Numbered from the stretch's first letter, positions 1 through 12,264 are shown. The stretch: DNA of 64,000 nt from Maylandia zebra (GCF_041146795.1 NC_135179.1:29231047-29295046); one strand, 5' to 3'. Notes: generated by a model from the letters alone, not told the origin. Numbers and translations: made by a program.

Positions 1-419
1 CTGTTCGGGTTGGGTTGAGTGGAAACACACCTGCACTCTAATTGCAGGGTGGCGACTGTCAGTATAAGGCCATGCAGGCTTCATTTCCCTATTAATTGCT
101 TCTTTGCCTTTTGTGAGTGCAGTATCAGGCACCAATGCACTTATTTTCTTGGGATAATCAGGCAGTTTCGATCAGGCTCTACAACAGTTACAGTTAGGCC
201 GTATGTGTATCCTCCTATCCACTTTAAAGGTTAAATAAGTGGTATAGTGGCGTATTGCTGTCCTGTTTACAGATTGGCCGACTTACTTATTTCCAGCCGT
301 TGTGGAGAGGGCCGCCGCTGCACTACTACTAGCAACTGATATAGCGTCCTTAATTCTGGGGTAAGTAGCATTTGGCATTATTTTGCTACTGACTATAAAT
401 TAGAATAAAACATAGCTGG
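1..419. other. Intergenic, nothing recognised
   Basis: No exon, RNA gene or repeat could be supported here. The short open frames have no splice-consistent extension and no recognisable protein family. Confidence 0.5.
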
Positions 420-427
420 GCTTGAGT

Positions 428-1493
428 TAGAGCTGGGCGATATATCGAGTTTTTAAAAAATATCGATATATTTTTATACGAGATATAAGATGTGACAATA
501 TCCTTTATATCAATATAGTCTATGTTACGTTATAATTATACTTGTGGAGCCGCAAGTTTGCCTCTCTTTCGTCCACTTTCGTCTTTACGCAACGTTACTC
601 GGCCTCGCCTCTCCTTCACTGAACACAACTCCCCCTCCTCCCCCATCGCTTCACCTACAGGAAGCGACAAGATGGACACGGCAAATCTCCGTTAACGAGT
701 TACTGCGCATCGCCCCGTGCATGGGGCTGGACGGCGTCAACGTGTTAGCTAGCTAACCACGCTAACGAGCTAACCACGCTAACGCCATGCAGCCCAGAGG
801 TGCTGCACGGACTAAAATCCTTTCATTTTCTCAAAAGTTGACAGCGCGCCTTATGTATGAATTCTGGTTGTGCTTGATGGCCGCGAACCGATTTTATGTG
901 GAACACGGCGCTCAGCAATCTGTCAAAAAATGTTTTAGTACGACTTTAGTAAGCTACGGAGCTGCACCGCTTGATGGATTGTCGGAGCATTACGGCTGAG
1001 CCTCGCGGAGTGATACGTACTGTGCTTCAACGTAATATTACCCTACTGTGTATAAGGACCATAAATGGCACCTGTTGAGAGACGTGGTTGCAAAGCGGAT
1101 TGCAAACTCCAGGCTGTCAGTCACGCAGTACAAGTTGGGAACAGAGCAGCTTTGAAATCTGTCTTTGTTATTGTGCTCAGCGTCTTTTAGTTTACATTTT
1201 GACTGCACAATTGTGAGCTTTTTGTTATGCACAAAAACAACATTGTTTTCTTTTATTTATGGAGCATTATTATTTAATAAATGCTCATAATTTATTTTTG
1301 AGTAAATTTTATGTACATCTGCTCTATGTTAATAAAAGTGCCTGTGTGACATCTGGGACACAGCTTTGACTAAGAACTCTCTTTTTGTTCTTACTTTATG
1401 GCTTTAAAAAAAAATATCGAGATATATATCTTATATCGCCATCCAGCTAAAAAATATCGAGATATGAATTTTGGGTCATATCGCCCAGCCCTA
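428..1493. mobile_element. Non-autonomous hAT-type DNA transposon with perfect 8-bp target duplication
   Basis: The ends are inverted repeats: TAGAGCTGGGCGATAT on the left and, in reverse complement, TAGGGCTGGGCGATAT on the right. The flanks are a perfect 8-bp direct repeat, GCTTGAGT, at 420-427 and 1494-1501, which is the target duplication length expected for hAT elements. The termini are rich in ATATCGA-type motifs. The middle (about 670-790) is GC-richer and matches, in reverse orientation, a segment of the hAT element at 15202-16195. No transposase was recognised in the short internal frames, so the copy is probably non-autonomous. Confidence 0.85.
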
Positions 1494-1785
1494 GCTTGAG
1501 TGATCTCTTGCCCGTTTATTTTGCTGGTGTTTACTTACATCTGATATTTGTACTTGCACGTTTGACTTGCTCCAGTCGCCACAGAGAGCGCCTTTTTGGA
1601 GTGTTTGCTAGGATCAAATGTCATAACGACCATCATCGGTGCAGGCAACTGTTTGCCTGTGGAGTGTAAATTCCTAGGCTTGTGTACTTTACTTTCTTTG
1701 TTTTAAAAGAGTGTGCGTCTTTTATTATTGTGTGCTTGGAGTAGATTTTTTTTAGTTTGACTGTGAGCAATGAACCTGGTGCTAA

Positions 1786-2479
1786 AGCTCCTTTTCCATT
1801 AGTAACTACTCGAATCGACTCACTATGGCTCGCCCCGACTCAACTCAGGTTGACTGGTTTTCCATTACAATGCAGTACTACCTAAGGCCATGTCTCCGCT
1901 TTGGCCTTCCGTCCACACTGAGACAGCGTTTTTAGTCAAGGAAAACTGAACTCTTTGAAAAAACTCTCCAAAGTGGATACATTTGAAAACGCCGTTTTCA
2001 CGTCACAGTGTGGACTGCGAAAACGCAGTCAGCCCATTTAAAAAGCTCGGTGCTTTTCCTCGACATTTAGCAGCAACATTTCAAATATAAATGGCAGATA
2101 GAAATAACGCAGGTCGAATTGTCTTACATTTCACGCATGTGCAATACAGGAACAGTTTCAGTCATTTCAGTGTGGATGAACAACTGTTCGTAAACGATTA
2201 CAAACGATAGTGTGAAAGCAGAGAGTTTTTAGACAAAAACGCTGTTTTCAAATTTATCCGGATTAGTGTAGATGTAGCCTGATGTGTGTGGTCTCTCTCC
2301 CCACTTGGTGGCATGCAGTCTGACGACGTCACATTTTAGTACCTGCTCACTTGGAACCCCGGGTGGGGAGGTGCTAAAATAGTACTTGGTAGCAGGTATT
2401 ATGACCACAATGGAAAACCCTTAAAACCGTAGTAAACCGTGCCAAGTCGATCCAAGTAGGTACTAATGGAAAAGGGGCT
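1786..2479. mobile_element. PIF/Harbinger-like DNA transposon, with a second element nested inside
   Basis: The inverted ends are AGCTCCTTTTCCATTAGTA on the left and, in reverse complement, AGCCCCTTTTCCATTAGTA on the right, extending imperfectly about 20 bp further. Both ends are flanked by the trinucleotide TAA (1783-1785 and 2480-2482), the TWA target duplication typical of PIF/Harbinger elements. The core from about 1877 to 2281 has its own related ends: GGCCATGTCTCCGC on the left and, in reverse complement, GGCTACATCTACACTAATCC on the right. It reads as a separate element that jumped into this one. No transposase is encoded. Confidence 0.7.
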
Positions 2480-2505
2480 TAAGTGTCCTATTAGATTTTT
2501 GAGAC

Positions 2506-3672
2506 TTTTTTTTTTTACTTTTATTTAACTTTTTTCCCCAACAAATATAAGACTGGTTCACATCCAAAATAATAACACTACACAGCACTAGAATATTACA
2601 ACATTATGTCCATAATTGTTGTCCACTAGGATCCAGTTTACAGGTTACTCCCAGTGCTTCCAGTGGTTTCTTCCATTTGTCCACAAAAATTCGGGAGCTC
2701 CCATCAATATAGTGTCCCAGCCTGATCAGAGTCTTAACTTCAATGATGAGCGACTTCCATAGAGAAATGGAGGGAGGCTCAGCCCCCACCCATCTCAACA
2801 TAATGCTTTTCCTGGCCAACATTAACAGTGACTGAATTACATGCTCATGTTGTACCAGTGAGACAGGAATATATCCCAATATACACATTATTTGGTTTTC
2901 TGTCACCTGATGACCAATGGCTGTACTAATATTGGCGCAGACCTCTTTCCAAAATGACTGGATAATAGCACACTCCCACAAGCAGTGGAATCTAGTGCCC
3001 ACTCTGACCTTACACTTGAGACAGTTTGGAGATGTTCCCATATTATACTTACTATAAATATACGGAGAAATATACACATTGTGCAAAATTTTGTGCTGCA
3101 GTTCTTTAAATCGGTTACAAACAGAGATTTTAGATGGAAGGACCAGGATTTTGTCCCATGCCTGTATATCTATTTCACATTTAAGCAGCGTCCCCCAAGA
3201 TTTTCTCAACCATGCCAGTTTATCCACAATTAGGGCATAAATCTCGGAATAAAACTTTGATACAAAATGTTTATGCTCCCTATTATCCAGAAAAAATTTC
3301 TCCAACCGAAAAGAGGCAGTTGAGATTTGTAATGATTTAGCATTTTTTAACACATAATTTCTCAATTGCAAATACTTATAAAACTCAGTCTTTGACATAG
3401 AATACTGGGATTCTATGTCTTGTCTTCAAGGATTCAAATGATTTAAACTCACCATGTTTAAAGAGGTCATAAAACCTCTTTACACCTACTTTATGCCATC
3501 CCACAAAGCTTGACCCTACGTTCTGCGGCAGAAGGTCAGGATTATTTATAAACGTTGACAAGATATTAAACGGAAGACTACCGTTAAAAGATTTTCTCAG
3601 TTTTCCCCACGTCCACATAGCATTATATATCAGTGGGTTATGCTTTATTACATAAGGTAAGTCATTTAGACT
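2506..3672 (-). mobile_element. 5'-truncated L1-like LINE, C-terminal part of ORF2, frameshifted
   Basis: On the minus strand an open frame (3398 to 2604) and the frame before it (3618 to 3385) together resemble the C-terminal part of a fish L1-clade ORF2 protein. This includes a Cys/His cluster (CLKCKVRVGTRFHCLWEC) of the type found after the reverse transcriptase. The two parts are in different frames, so the copy is dead. The minus-strand A-rich tail is the T-run at 2506-2516. The insertion is flanked by a 15-bp direct repeat with one mismatch, TTAGATTTTTGAGAC at 2491-2505 and TTAGATTTTTGGGAC at 3673-3687. This supports target-primed retrotransposition of a 5'-truncated copy. Confidence 0.85.
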
Positions 3673-3687
3673 TTAGATTTTTGGGAC

Positions 3688-5510
3688 TTTTAATGTTCTT
3701 TTTTGTTTTTTACTGAGGTGAACCGAGGATAAGCCAGTAGCTGTGGAACCTATGGTGGTGGGTTGTTTCCACTTTTGTTGTACAGCACCTTGGGTCCAAA
3801 GTTGGTTGGTTGGTTGGTGTGTCTGTGTGATTTTTCTCTCTCATGGTCCTCAGCTTCTGGTAAGTCCAGGTTGTTTTATCTTTGATCAATGGTTGCTAAT
3901 CAATGATACATCCAGATTAACAGAGTCACCTTTATGGACTGAATCTTGTCTTTTCTTCAGATGAGCCAGGGCCACTGCTGTCAAAGAATGATTTTTATCT
4001 CTATCTGCAGGAATTCATATTTAGTGGCATTGCTCTGATCTGGGTGCTTCCCTTCCACATGCATACAAGGGAAGTGTAAGGCAAGGACAGCAGCAGCAAG
4101 ACCCCAGCACAGAGCACAACAGGCAACATTGAAAACAAGGGTATAGGTGGGTTGCAATGTAGCTTGCAGATGCACAGCAAACACAGTCAGGCTGAAGCGG
4201 CTTAAATAGTGTGACCTCTTTTTGACGCATAGAAGAATAATCAAGCCATCAACTGATGTGGGCTGACACTGAGACCAGTTGATCTTCCTGGATTACACCA
4301 TACTTGACTTCATGATCTACCAGAATTCACTCGTCCCGTCCGCTGTCATGCCGTACTATAAAATGTCAGCTGTGTGTTTGCCAGAATCACTGGACTCTGA
4401 TCTGGACGGCTGCCATTCATTCAACTGTTTTATTAGCGTACACATAAAACAAACACACACAAGCAAGCAGCGCCACCACGTCAGGACTGACATCTGCTCT
4501 CAGACCCACTTTATGGTTGCAGTGTATACTATGCATGTGTGAAACCAGGCTGTTAAGAGCTCGCTTCCATATTTGTATCATATGTTTTTATTTGTATATT
4601 GGCATCTTTGTGTACATGTCAGTTGGTGTCAGTGATTAATGAGCGTAATCCACTTCCTTATTTCTATAATAAGAAAAGAAAACATGATAACATCATATAA
4701 ATTTCTCCCCTGTACCTGAGCCATTCAGCTCCCTAAATAAACTAAGAAATGCATAAACTAGCTACAGAGAGGACGGTGAAAGGTTTTTATGCACACCAAA
4801 TAAATACAATACATTTGAATATGATGTAACTATGAAAATATTGAAAGCTATTTGAATGTAGGCTGTACTTGGACCAAACGTATTAGTCTGTACTGGGTGT
4901 CTGGTGTATTGTTTTTTCTGTTCACTTTCTAAATTTGTGTTATTGCGCTAATCTTTACTAATCATTTTAAAGGTAAATGCCCAGTTAATATGTCCTAAAT
5001 AATGACTGAACAATGAAATTTCTGGATTTCACGGCAATCTGCTTCAGACTTGTTGAAGTGTCTTAGGTGGGAAAAGTGGTGGACTGGCCAACCAAAGTGC
5101 CATTCTTTAATTTACCTGATTATATAATGTAAATATTAAACTGATCTATTAATATGATTTCTGACTCGCTTCTCTGACACACCTAGGTACTGTAGTTCAC
5201 TGATAACCGCCAATCTGACCCACTGCATGACTCAGATACAGCATTATATGGCGCTTCCGTGTCTGCCCTTTGAAAACACTCATCGATACAATTCTTCGCT
5301 CACTTATTGTATGCTTAAAACATTCAAACAGCCACTGTGGGATCAATACTAGGATTTGCACACAACACACACACAGTTACTGCTCAGGTGGTCCAGGTTT
5401 GCTTCCCGAGTTTTCCCTCAGTTCACAGCTTCAGCCTGTGACAGGGACATCACTGTCTCACTCTGATAACATGGAGCAGCTTAATGTTTAGCCCAAGACC
5501 CATGCACATG
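3688..5510. other. Intergenic, one diverged repeat, no gene recognised
   Basis: Apart from a diverged dispersed repeat at about 4140-4215 that recurs near 19125, no coding or RNA signal was recognised. It is the upstream flank of the tmem229b-like gene. Confidence 0.45.
4145..4213 (+). repeat. Diverged dispersed repeat, copy A
   Basis: A stretch starting GGTGGGTTGCAATGTAGCTT and ending GCGGCTTAAATAGTG has a clear but diverged match at about 19119-19176 in the same orientation (GGTGGGTGGCAAAGTGGCTT ... GCAGCTTAAATAGAG). The wider flanks, roughly 3980-4290 and 19010-19320, may belong to the same family. The class of repeat was not identified. Confidence 0.5.
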
Positions 5511-5535
5511 CACACACACACACACACACACACAC
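5511..5535. repeat. (CA)n microsatellite
   Basis: An uninterrupted CA dinucleotide run of about 12 units, lying roughly 50 bp before the proposed first coding exon of the tmem229b-like gene. Confidence 0.95.
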
Positions 5536-5585
5536 TAGAGAGCTAAGAGATTACAAAGGCACAGAGACCCATATGCCGACAAGCA

Positions 5586-6774
5586 ATGGAGACGAGTAAA
5601 CTCAATGTGAGGCGAATGCGAGGTAACGATCAAGGTGAGTTATAACTGCTAATAGCATTTTAAAATGTGTAATGACTGAAGATGAAAAAACTTGAGGTGG
5701 TGCTACCTGCCACTGCATCTTTATTTCTTCTGCACTGAGTGAAGAAGCAAAGTGATGGAGTTCAATTCTGTACAGATGGTAAATTATTACTGATTGGATT
5801 GACTGGGGAAAATAATTGACCGTGAAAGTCGCCTAGCTGATATTTATAGCAAAGTGAAAACTTGTTGAAGTCAGTCTAAGCCTTTAATTTGCTAAGTAGG
5901 GCTATTAGCCTGTTAATCCACACGAGAGGCTGTCAGCTGTGCTGCATGGCCTGAGAATGAGCGAGTGAATTCATTTTGAACTTGTAATAATGTAAAGAAC
6001 AAAATTCAACAAACTTTTCTTTCTCTTAAAATTTTATGATTTTTTTTTTTTTTATCTGGACAGGAAAATGCTGGCAAGAGAGATTAATGTTAAACACGCT
6101 GTTTAATATATTAATAGACTTAACAGCCTTCGACACCCGTTCAAGAAATTATGAAAACAGGATTTATTGCTCAGACTTTACAATTTCATGAAAGAGAGCG
6201 TTGAATAATGTAATTAAAAGGAAGGGAAATGTCTTTAAAACAGACTTTTATCCGTAAATAATCTGATTACTTTTCAGAGCAGGAAGCTATTTCCATCTAT
6301 GGTTGGAGTAATTTATCGTTTCATTTTTTTCTGATTTTGATCATCTTACTTTACATCCATGAAAAACAAAAGAGTGAGAGACATAACCCATAATCCAGAG
6401 ACATTATGAGAAAAAAACGTGGCACAGAATAGTTTGTTGAAATCAGTAAACTTCTTAAGTTTGGCTTTTAATAGTTGTATTAACATTTACAAATGTAAAT
6501 CATCTCGATAAAATTTATAATACAAAAGCTTGAACCTTCCACAAAAAATGAGAAAATAGGAAGTGAAAACTAAACTATAGTCTTTGAACTTTGGTTAATT
6601 AAGGCTAGCTGTTACCCCCAGCTAACGTTAATATTTTGTAAATATTGTTTTCTGATGTTTACTTCAACATATTTTACATCTAATTTGTTTCACAACCTAA
6701 ATATTAATTTTCAGTGATATTTCTGACCAGGCAGCATCTTCCTTTAAAACCTCATTTCAGTCCATGTAGCACAT

Positions 6775-6828
<54 letters not shown>

Positions 6829-8693
6829 ATATATATTCGTATTTGTATGTGTAAATGCAAGTATGTGTACGTGTACATAGTGGTTTGCTCTATATGTCTG
6901 AAATAAAGATACAATAACAATATATGTAATACTGTACATTCAACCTACAGGCTGACTGAACATTGTAGAACAGCTGGAGACGGGGGGGGGGGGGGGGGGG
7001 GGAGTTAGTCTGACACAACCCAAAACTAACGTAAAGCAATTATTATAATTTTTATTTTTATTCTGTACAAATTATTTCAAATAAAAACACTTTATGGCCA
7101 ATTGGCTGTCAAAGTCTTGTCTGTGCACAGTAAACATTAGAAGTGAACTGAATTTATTAGGCTGACAGGTAGACAGACAACTCTAAGAAAAGGGTGCCCC
7201 AGGCAAAGAAATAGTCTGACGGCTTTTTTAATATTTGAACTGTTGAACAAATGAAACAAATAGAAGTTCATACCTCTGACAGCACTAGTGCCGAATTCAA
7301 TTAAATGTTTCTGTCAAATCACAACAACAGGCACCTCTAGTTACTTTGCATTATAACGTGAAACCCTGCAAAAACAGAGAGAAATCAGTTGAACAGTCTT
7401 ACTGCTAAGCTGAGCTAAATATCTGGATGCCCTTAATATTTACAGCAAAGAAATGAGAGCACTCATCTAATTTATTCTCATCATTTATTAGCCCAGGCTT
7501 AATCTGTTTACTCTAAACTATTAAAAATCTTTGAAAAGTTATTTAGAAAACTACACATATTAAATAGTTTAAGAAAAGACGAAAACGCCTCGTCTGGGGA
7601 TCCTCAGCCCTTCCCATGAAGGTGGCACGGATGCCCCTCCGGTGGTCCTCGTTGGGCTCTCGCACTCTGAGGCCTCTGGATGTCTGGAGCCTGGATCTCC
7701 TCCATGCCTGCTTCATGCCCTGGGGGACGGGGCTATGGCTCCCTACATCCTCTTGCAGACCATTACATGTGGAAACCATTTGAATACAAGCGCGCTGATC
7801 CACACAGGTGTGCACACGCGTGATCACTGTTCGTAGACTTAAATTACACCTTTCTTGGCTGCTACTTCAAAGCACATTGTGCGCTGTCTGTCCTGTGTGC
7901 TGCACAACAAAATTGAATATTTAGTACTTACTGCTGTTTACACTTAGCTAGATTAATGCGATGGTGTTGTGTTTAGTATGTTGCTTTGGGTTTTTTTGCT
8001 TGTTTTCTATTCTTTCTCTCTCAACAGGTGATCCAGGAGATTTTTCTTTCTCACTGTCCCTCTCCCCTTCTGTTCTTCTTTTCTTTCCTCTTTCTTTCTC
8101 CCTTTCCTATCCCTCACTCATGTCTGTCCCGTCTGTAACAACTGAAAATAAGAAAAGAAAAAAAAAAAGAAAAGACGAAAACATCCAGTAATTTCTGTCT
8201 CTTTTTGACAGGGATTGTTGAAAATGACTCCCCAGCAGAACCACATGGCAGCAGCTCTGTTCGACCTGTTTCTGCTCTTGTTCGTCTCTACGTGTATGCG
8301 CTGCATGGCTGCCTCTGCGAGGTGGCCTTCACTGCTGTGTGGGACTGGTGCAGCACCCAGGACAGGAGGCTGGCAGGCCACAGCAGTCTGTGGGCGCTGC
8401 CCATGTATGCCACAGCAATCTATCTCATGGAGAGGCTGAGGGCCCTGATGCTCGCTCAGAATCACCCACTGACTGTGCGGCTCGTGCTCTACACTGTTTT
8501 CATCTACCTGTGGGAGTTCAGCTGGGGTGTGGGGCTTAGTTTGTTGGGAGCCTGTCCATGGGACTACTCAGGCCATAGGTACAACCTGAGAGGACTGATA
8601 ACTCTGGACTATGCACTTCCCTGGGCTGTGGCTGCATATATAGCAGAACAGCATGTGATCAGGCACACTTTAAGAATAAGACTGCATAACTGA
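5586..8693 (+). CDS. tmem229b: Transmembrane protein 229B-like
   Basis: Two coding exons, 5586-5634 and 8212-8693, give 176 residues. Exon 2 carries nearly the whole protein and resembles vertebrate TMEM229B throughout: a LYVYALHGCLCEVAFTA segment, then YLWEFSWG, ACPWDYS, GLITLDYALPW and a C-terminal EQHVIRHTLRIRLHN. Several hydrophobic stretches suggest a small multi-pass membrane protein. The family's function is not well established. Exon 2 has no in-frame ATG before the conserved part and starts after a good acceptor (TTTTTGACAG) in phase 1. An upstream ATG at 5586 opens a 16-codon frame (METSKLNVRRMRGNDQ) ending in phase 1 at CAAG/GTGAGT, so the two fit exactly. Exon 2 is well supported. 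Exon 1 is an inference from phase and splice consensus, as that N-terminus is not conserved. The symbol could also belong to a lineage-specific paralogue. An AATAAA lies at 8798. Confidence 0.8.
5817..6776. other. tmem229b-like intron, no further gene recognised
   Basis: AT-rich sequence of the single tmem229b-like intron. A stretch at about 6290-6410 is an old, diverged duplicate of 10785-10925 (shared CTTTTCAGAGCA and AGAGACATT landmarks). No exon or RNA gene was recognised. Confidence 0.4.
6777..6826. repeat. (GT)25 microsatellite
   Basis: Twenty-five uninterrupted GT units inside the tmem229b-like intron. On the minus strand it produces a spurious Thr-His repeat open frame. Confidence 0.97.
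6982..7002. repeat. Poly(G) tract, 21 nt
   Basis: Twenty-one consecutive G residues in the tmem229b-like intron. This is one of four long G or C homopolymers in the window. Confidence 0.95.
7587..8166 (+). mobile_element. 5'-truncated non-LTR retroposon inserted just before tmem229b-like exon 2
   Basis: A 580-bp insert is flanked by a perfect 16-bp direct repeat, AAGAAAAGACGAAAAC, at 7571-7586 and 8167-8182. It ends in an A-rich tail (AAAATAAGAAAAGAAAAAAA) after a long pyrimidine-rich stretch from about 8015. These are marks of a LINE-type insertion in + orientation. Broken coding-like sequence at 7590-7830 could be the end of a LINE ORF2, but the family is not named with confidence. The right target duplication ends 29 bp before the first base of exon 2, so the original acceptor region has been pushed against the element. 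Confidence 0.8.
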
Positions 8694-8797
8694 ACCGCTG
8701 TTGTGACGATCTGGACTCATGTGCTTCCAAAACACTTGATTAATTAATTTCATATTAATTATATTAAAAGTAACTATTCTGTTGTTTTTAGCAGTAT

Positions 8798-8803
8798 AAT
8801 AAA
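8798..8803 (+). terminator. Candidate poly(A) signal of the tmem229b-like gene
   Basis: AATAAA 105 bp downstream of the stop codon. It is the first canonical hexamer after the coding region on this strand. Confidence 0.55.
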
Positions 8804-10374
8804 CCTGACTGGGAAAGTACATTAAAGGAGTAGTCTTGATTTTGGAAAATAAGATAACAAAAAGTCTCTACACAAAGCCACAGATATGAATTAGCCTGGA
8901 CACTTGGAAAAATAAAATATTATGAAGAAACAGCAGGTGTAGTTTTATAGTAAAGTGAATAAAAACAGAAAGAATGATCAACAATGAGCTTTGAACTATT
9001 GAGAAAGTGAAGCCAGCTTTCTTAAATCCTTTGATCTTTTCCCAAAGGATTATTCACACTAAGCTAAAAGAATCCAATCGCTTAATACAGTCAACACTCA
9101 CCTTTTTATATCTTTGCTTTAAGAAGCAGTTTTACTTTAAACGTTTAGCCTCATTGAAAGCAGAAGAAACTCCAGCAATCTATTCTCTCAATGCAACATA
9201 AATACTCTTCTCTTTGTAGCTTCAAGGCCAAATTCATGCACGTAAGCGTACAAGGAACTCTCCAATATTTCATCCTTTAAAAAGATTGTTTAAAACAGCT
9301 TGTACCGATTTGCAATGAGGAAGTTAGTGTATGTATTTTTTTTTTAAAAACCTGAACAATAACAGCACACGTGGTTCAGCACTTTTATGCACATTACACA
9401 AAGGCAAACATAGATTTACGCTCTGTCTATGCAAGACAAGACACAAGCCTATTTAAGTCTCCACAGATAACGTGTCCTGCAAAGTAGTAGATGGGAGCAA
9501 AAATTAAACAAACAGTGAGAATAAAAAACAGGAAATGTCCACAAATGTAGCTAAATGCTGAAAAGTAAGTGTCAGACCAGAAACCAGTTAGTCAAAAACA
9601 CAAACACGTACCTTGCGTTGTGCGTTTAGCCCTGTACATTTGGCTGTGCTGTGATTGGTGCCTTCCTGGTAACATTTTTTGCTGGTGCATCTAAAGCAGT
9701 AAAATTCTGAATTCAAACAAGCTCAAATTTCAGCACTGGGGGTAAATAAAATAGTAGACAAAACCTAATAAGTGGGCTTTAAATTATCTTCATATATGAC
9801 AATAACATCATTAAGCTTACGCACTGCCACCCCCAAAGTATCTGGAACAATTCAAATCTTTATTGAAAGGCTCTTTCAGACTGTCGACCGAAGGCTAATT
9901 ACACTGCTGATTTATAAAGTGTCACCAGTTCTTAAATGTCAGCTTTGTAAGAGACTACATGACAAATGTAGGTGGTTGAAAAGCAGAAGACAAGTACTCA
10001 ACCAATCAGAAATGTCCAGCGCAGCAAGCTCCACACCCATAGTTCCCATTACTTATTAATAAATATTGTCCCACCTAGCTGGAAGGTTTTATTGCAGGGC
10101 AACGTTCCTGGATCTTAATTTATAGCTTACGCGTCCATGGGAAAAGTGTAGTGAAAACAATTCAGAAAATGTTCATTAAAAAAATATTTGTATTTGTTTT
10201 TTTAGTCTGGGTGCCATCGATAATTATGACTGGCATCTCACAGCCAAATATGCTTTGAACTCATTTACAGTCATTTGTGCATTACTGGGGGAAATCCCGT
10301 ACTCCATTAAACAGTGGTGATTAAATAGGAACCTGGCAGTTGGCACCTAACAGCAGTGTCATCTGACAACAAGG

Positions 10375-10545
10375 CTGCGTTCCTGATACTCATTGAAACT
10401 TGTGTTTTTAAGTCCTTTGAGCCACTGGGACTGAAGTTTATGAGTGACAGTCATCTTGCAAGGAAAGCACATAATGTTATTTCTGTAGATATTTATTTAT
10501 TTTTCTCTCAGCACTCACATACAATTACATCTGATGGGAGAGTAC
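10375..10545 (+). repeat. Diverged local duplicate, copy A
   Basis: Shares the landmarks TTGAAACTTGTGTTTTTAAG, GAGCCACT, GTTTATGAGT and CTCACAT.AAATTACAT in the same order with 12265-12425. A block about 60 bp long upstream (9940-9985, TTTGTAAGAGACTAC) matches 12190-12225. Similarity is clear but interrupted. It is either an old tandem duplication or two copies of an unnamed dispersed repeat. Confidence 0.6.
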
Positions 10546-12264
10546 AGCTTTCACGTTCTTTAATCACTTTTATTGCAGGGTTTACATCCTTTAGTCTTTA
10601 TGTGTTAGTCCATGAAATGCTTCTCAGTGAGCAGGACAGCGGTTTCTAATACAGATGTGACTTAGAGTTCATGCTTGGATTGAGGAGTATTTAATGATTG
10701 AGGGTATCGATTCATACAGCTACAAGTAAGAAAAGTAAAAAGAAAAGTATCCATAAATAATTTTTACATGAAGATTTACTCACTTTTCAGAGCAAGAAGT
10801 TATATTCATTTATGGTTGTAATACTTTAAAATGTAATTAATTTTCTCATTTTAATCATCCTCTGCTATCCGGGGGGAAGGAAACAAAAGAAAAGAGAGTG
10901 AGACAACACAAAAATCAGAGACATTTTAAGAAATGAAGGTGGTTGAAATCTATAGGAAAACCTCACAGCAGCAATGAGGGTAACAGAAGGAAAAGGCTTT
11001 GCTAAGACTTTATTTTAGACCTAAAAACACTTGTTGTTGTGTCTTTCTTAATATCAAATTTTCCTTGTAAATTTCTCCATACTGTTTTGGTGACCAGGGA
11101 AATGGTATGACATAGAGGTTACTTATATTACAAATATATGTAAATTTTGGGGTGTGATGCTTAAATTAATTTGTTTTTACATCTATTTTTGTATAAAATA
11201 GGTTTTTCATGAACACAGCAATGTAATGCCTCACAGTACTAAATTGAGAAATCACATCATCATTATGTCTTCCTGCAATCTTCTACATGACGAGAGGAAA
11301 GAAAAATATGAAACATGGTTTTCTGTTTAGCCTGCAGTTGCGTTACAGTTGCACTGGACGTAGCGCAGTAGCATTTACCATCAGTTGTGCAGTTGTACTA
11401 AGATGTGCAGGGAATAGACAGGGCGGAGCAGTCTACAACGGAGGAGTGGAAATACCAACATTACTTTTATTTTCATTGCATAAAAACACAGGAGGGTGAT
11501 GGTAAAGTACAAATTGTGTCCAGGACAGAAACAGCCACACTGTACTGCTAACACAACATCAGGTCTTTGCAGACATCTACACAAACAACGTGCCAGCACA
11601 GAGCCAGCGGAGACACATCTTATTTACCACCATGTAACAAAGTGAGTGATGAGTAGTCAAGCTTAGAGCGCTGTAGCATTCATTTTAGAATCACAGTGGC
11701 AACACTTTGAAGTCTATGTGGTGGTTTTCCACTTTGTTTTGTGTTCAAATGTAACCTTGAAAGAAAAACTGCTCTTTTTAAGAAAAGGATTTATCTTATT
11801 ATCTGGGACTGTAGCCGAAGGTTCATACTGGTAACTGGTAATTATGTCACAGTGTATTTCAGGACATGCTACTGAGCAACATGAAAGAAATATAAAAACA
11901 AAAAGCAGCATAACAAATTACTTTTTACTGGGAAGTAATCAAATTCATTTCTTTTAAGTAATTGTAAAAGAAACACTAGATATGACCGTAATGTTATTAA
12001 ACTGAATTAATTTGGTTACAAAAATCCAAACAAAGCATTGGGTTTGGCTCCGAAACTGTCAGCCTGCTGGTTGACGTGAACAGACAGCCTGCTAAGGAGT
12101 CAAATTCCTGTTAGCTCGCTGTATCAGTTCACCTCCATGCACCTCCACCTAAAAGGTTTTTGAAACAGCAGCAGGTTCTACATGTCAGTTTTGTAAGAAA
12201 CTACGCAAAACATGTAGGTGGCTATGAAGCAGTTCGTTGGAAAAGTTCATCTGACAACAGTGTT

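Noticed and set aside
544-999. Open frames within the first hAT element as a possible transposase
   Set aside because: No BED finger or hAT catalytic or dimerisation motif recognised. The element is too short to be autonomous.
6757-6939. Minus-strand Thr/His-repeat peptide
   Set aside because: It is a translation of the GT microsatellite.
8215-8439. ATG-initiated frame overlapping tmem229b-like exon 2
   Set aside because: It is out of frame with the conserved TMEM229 protein and has no homology; the conserved frame uses the same bases.
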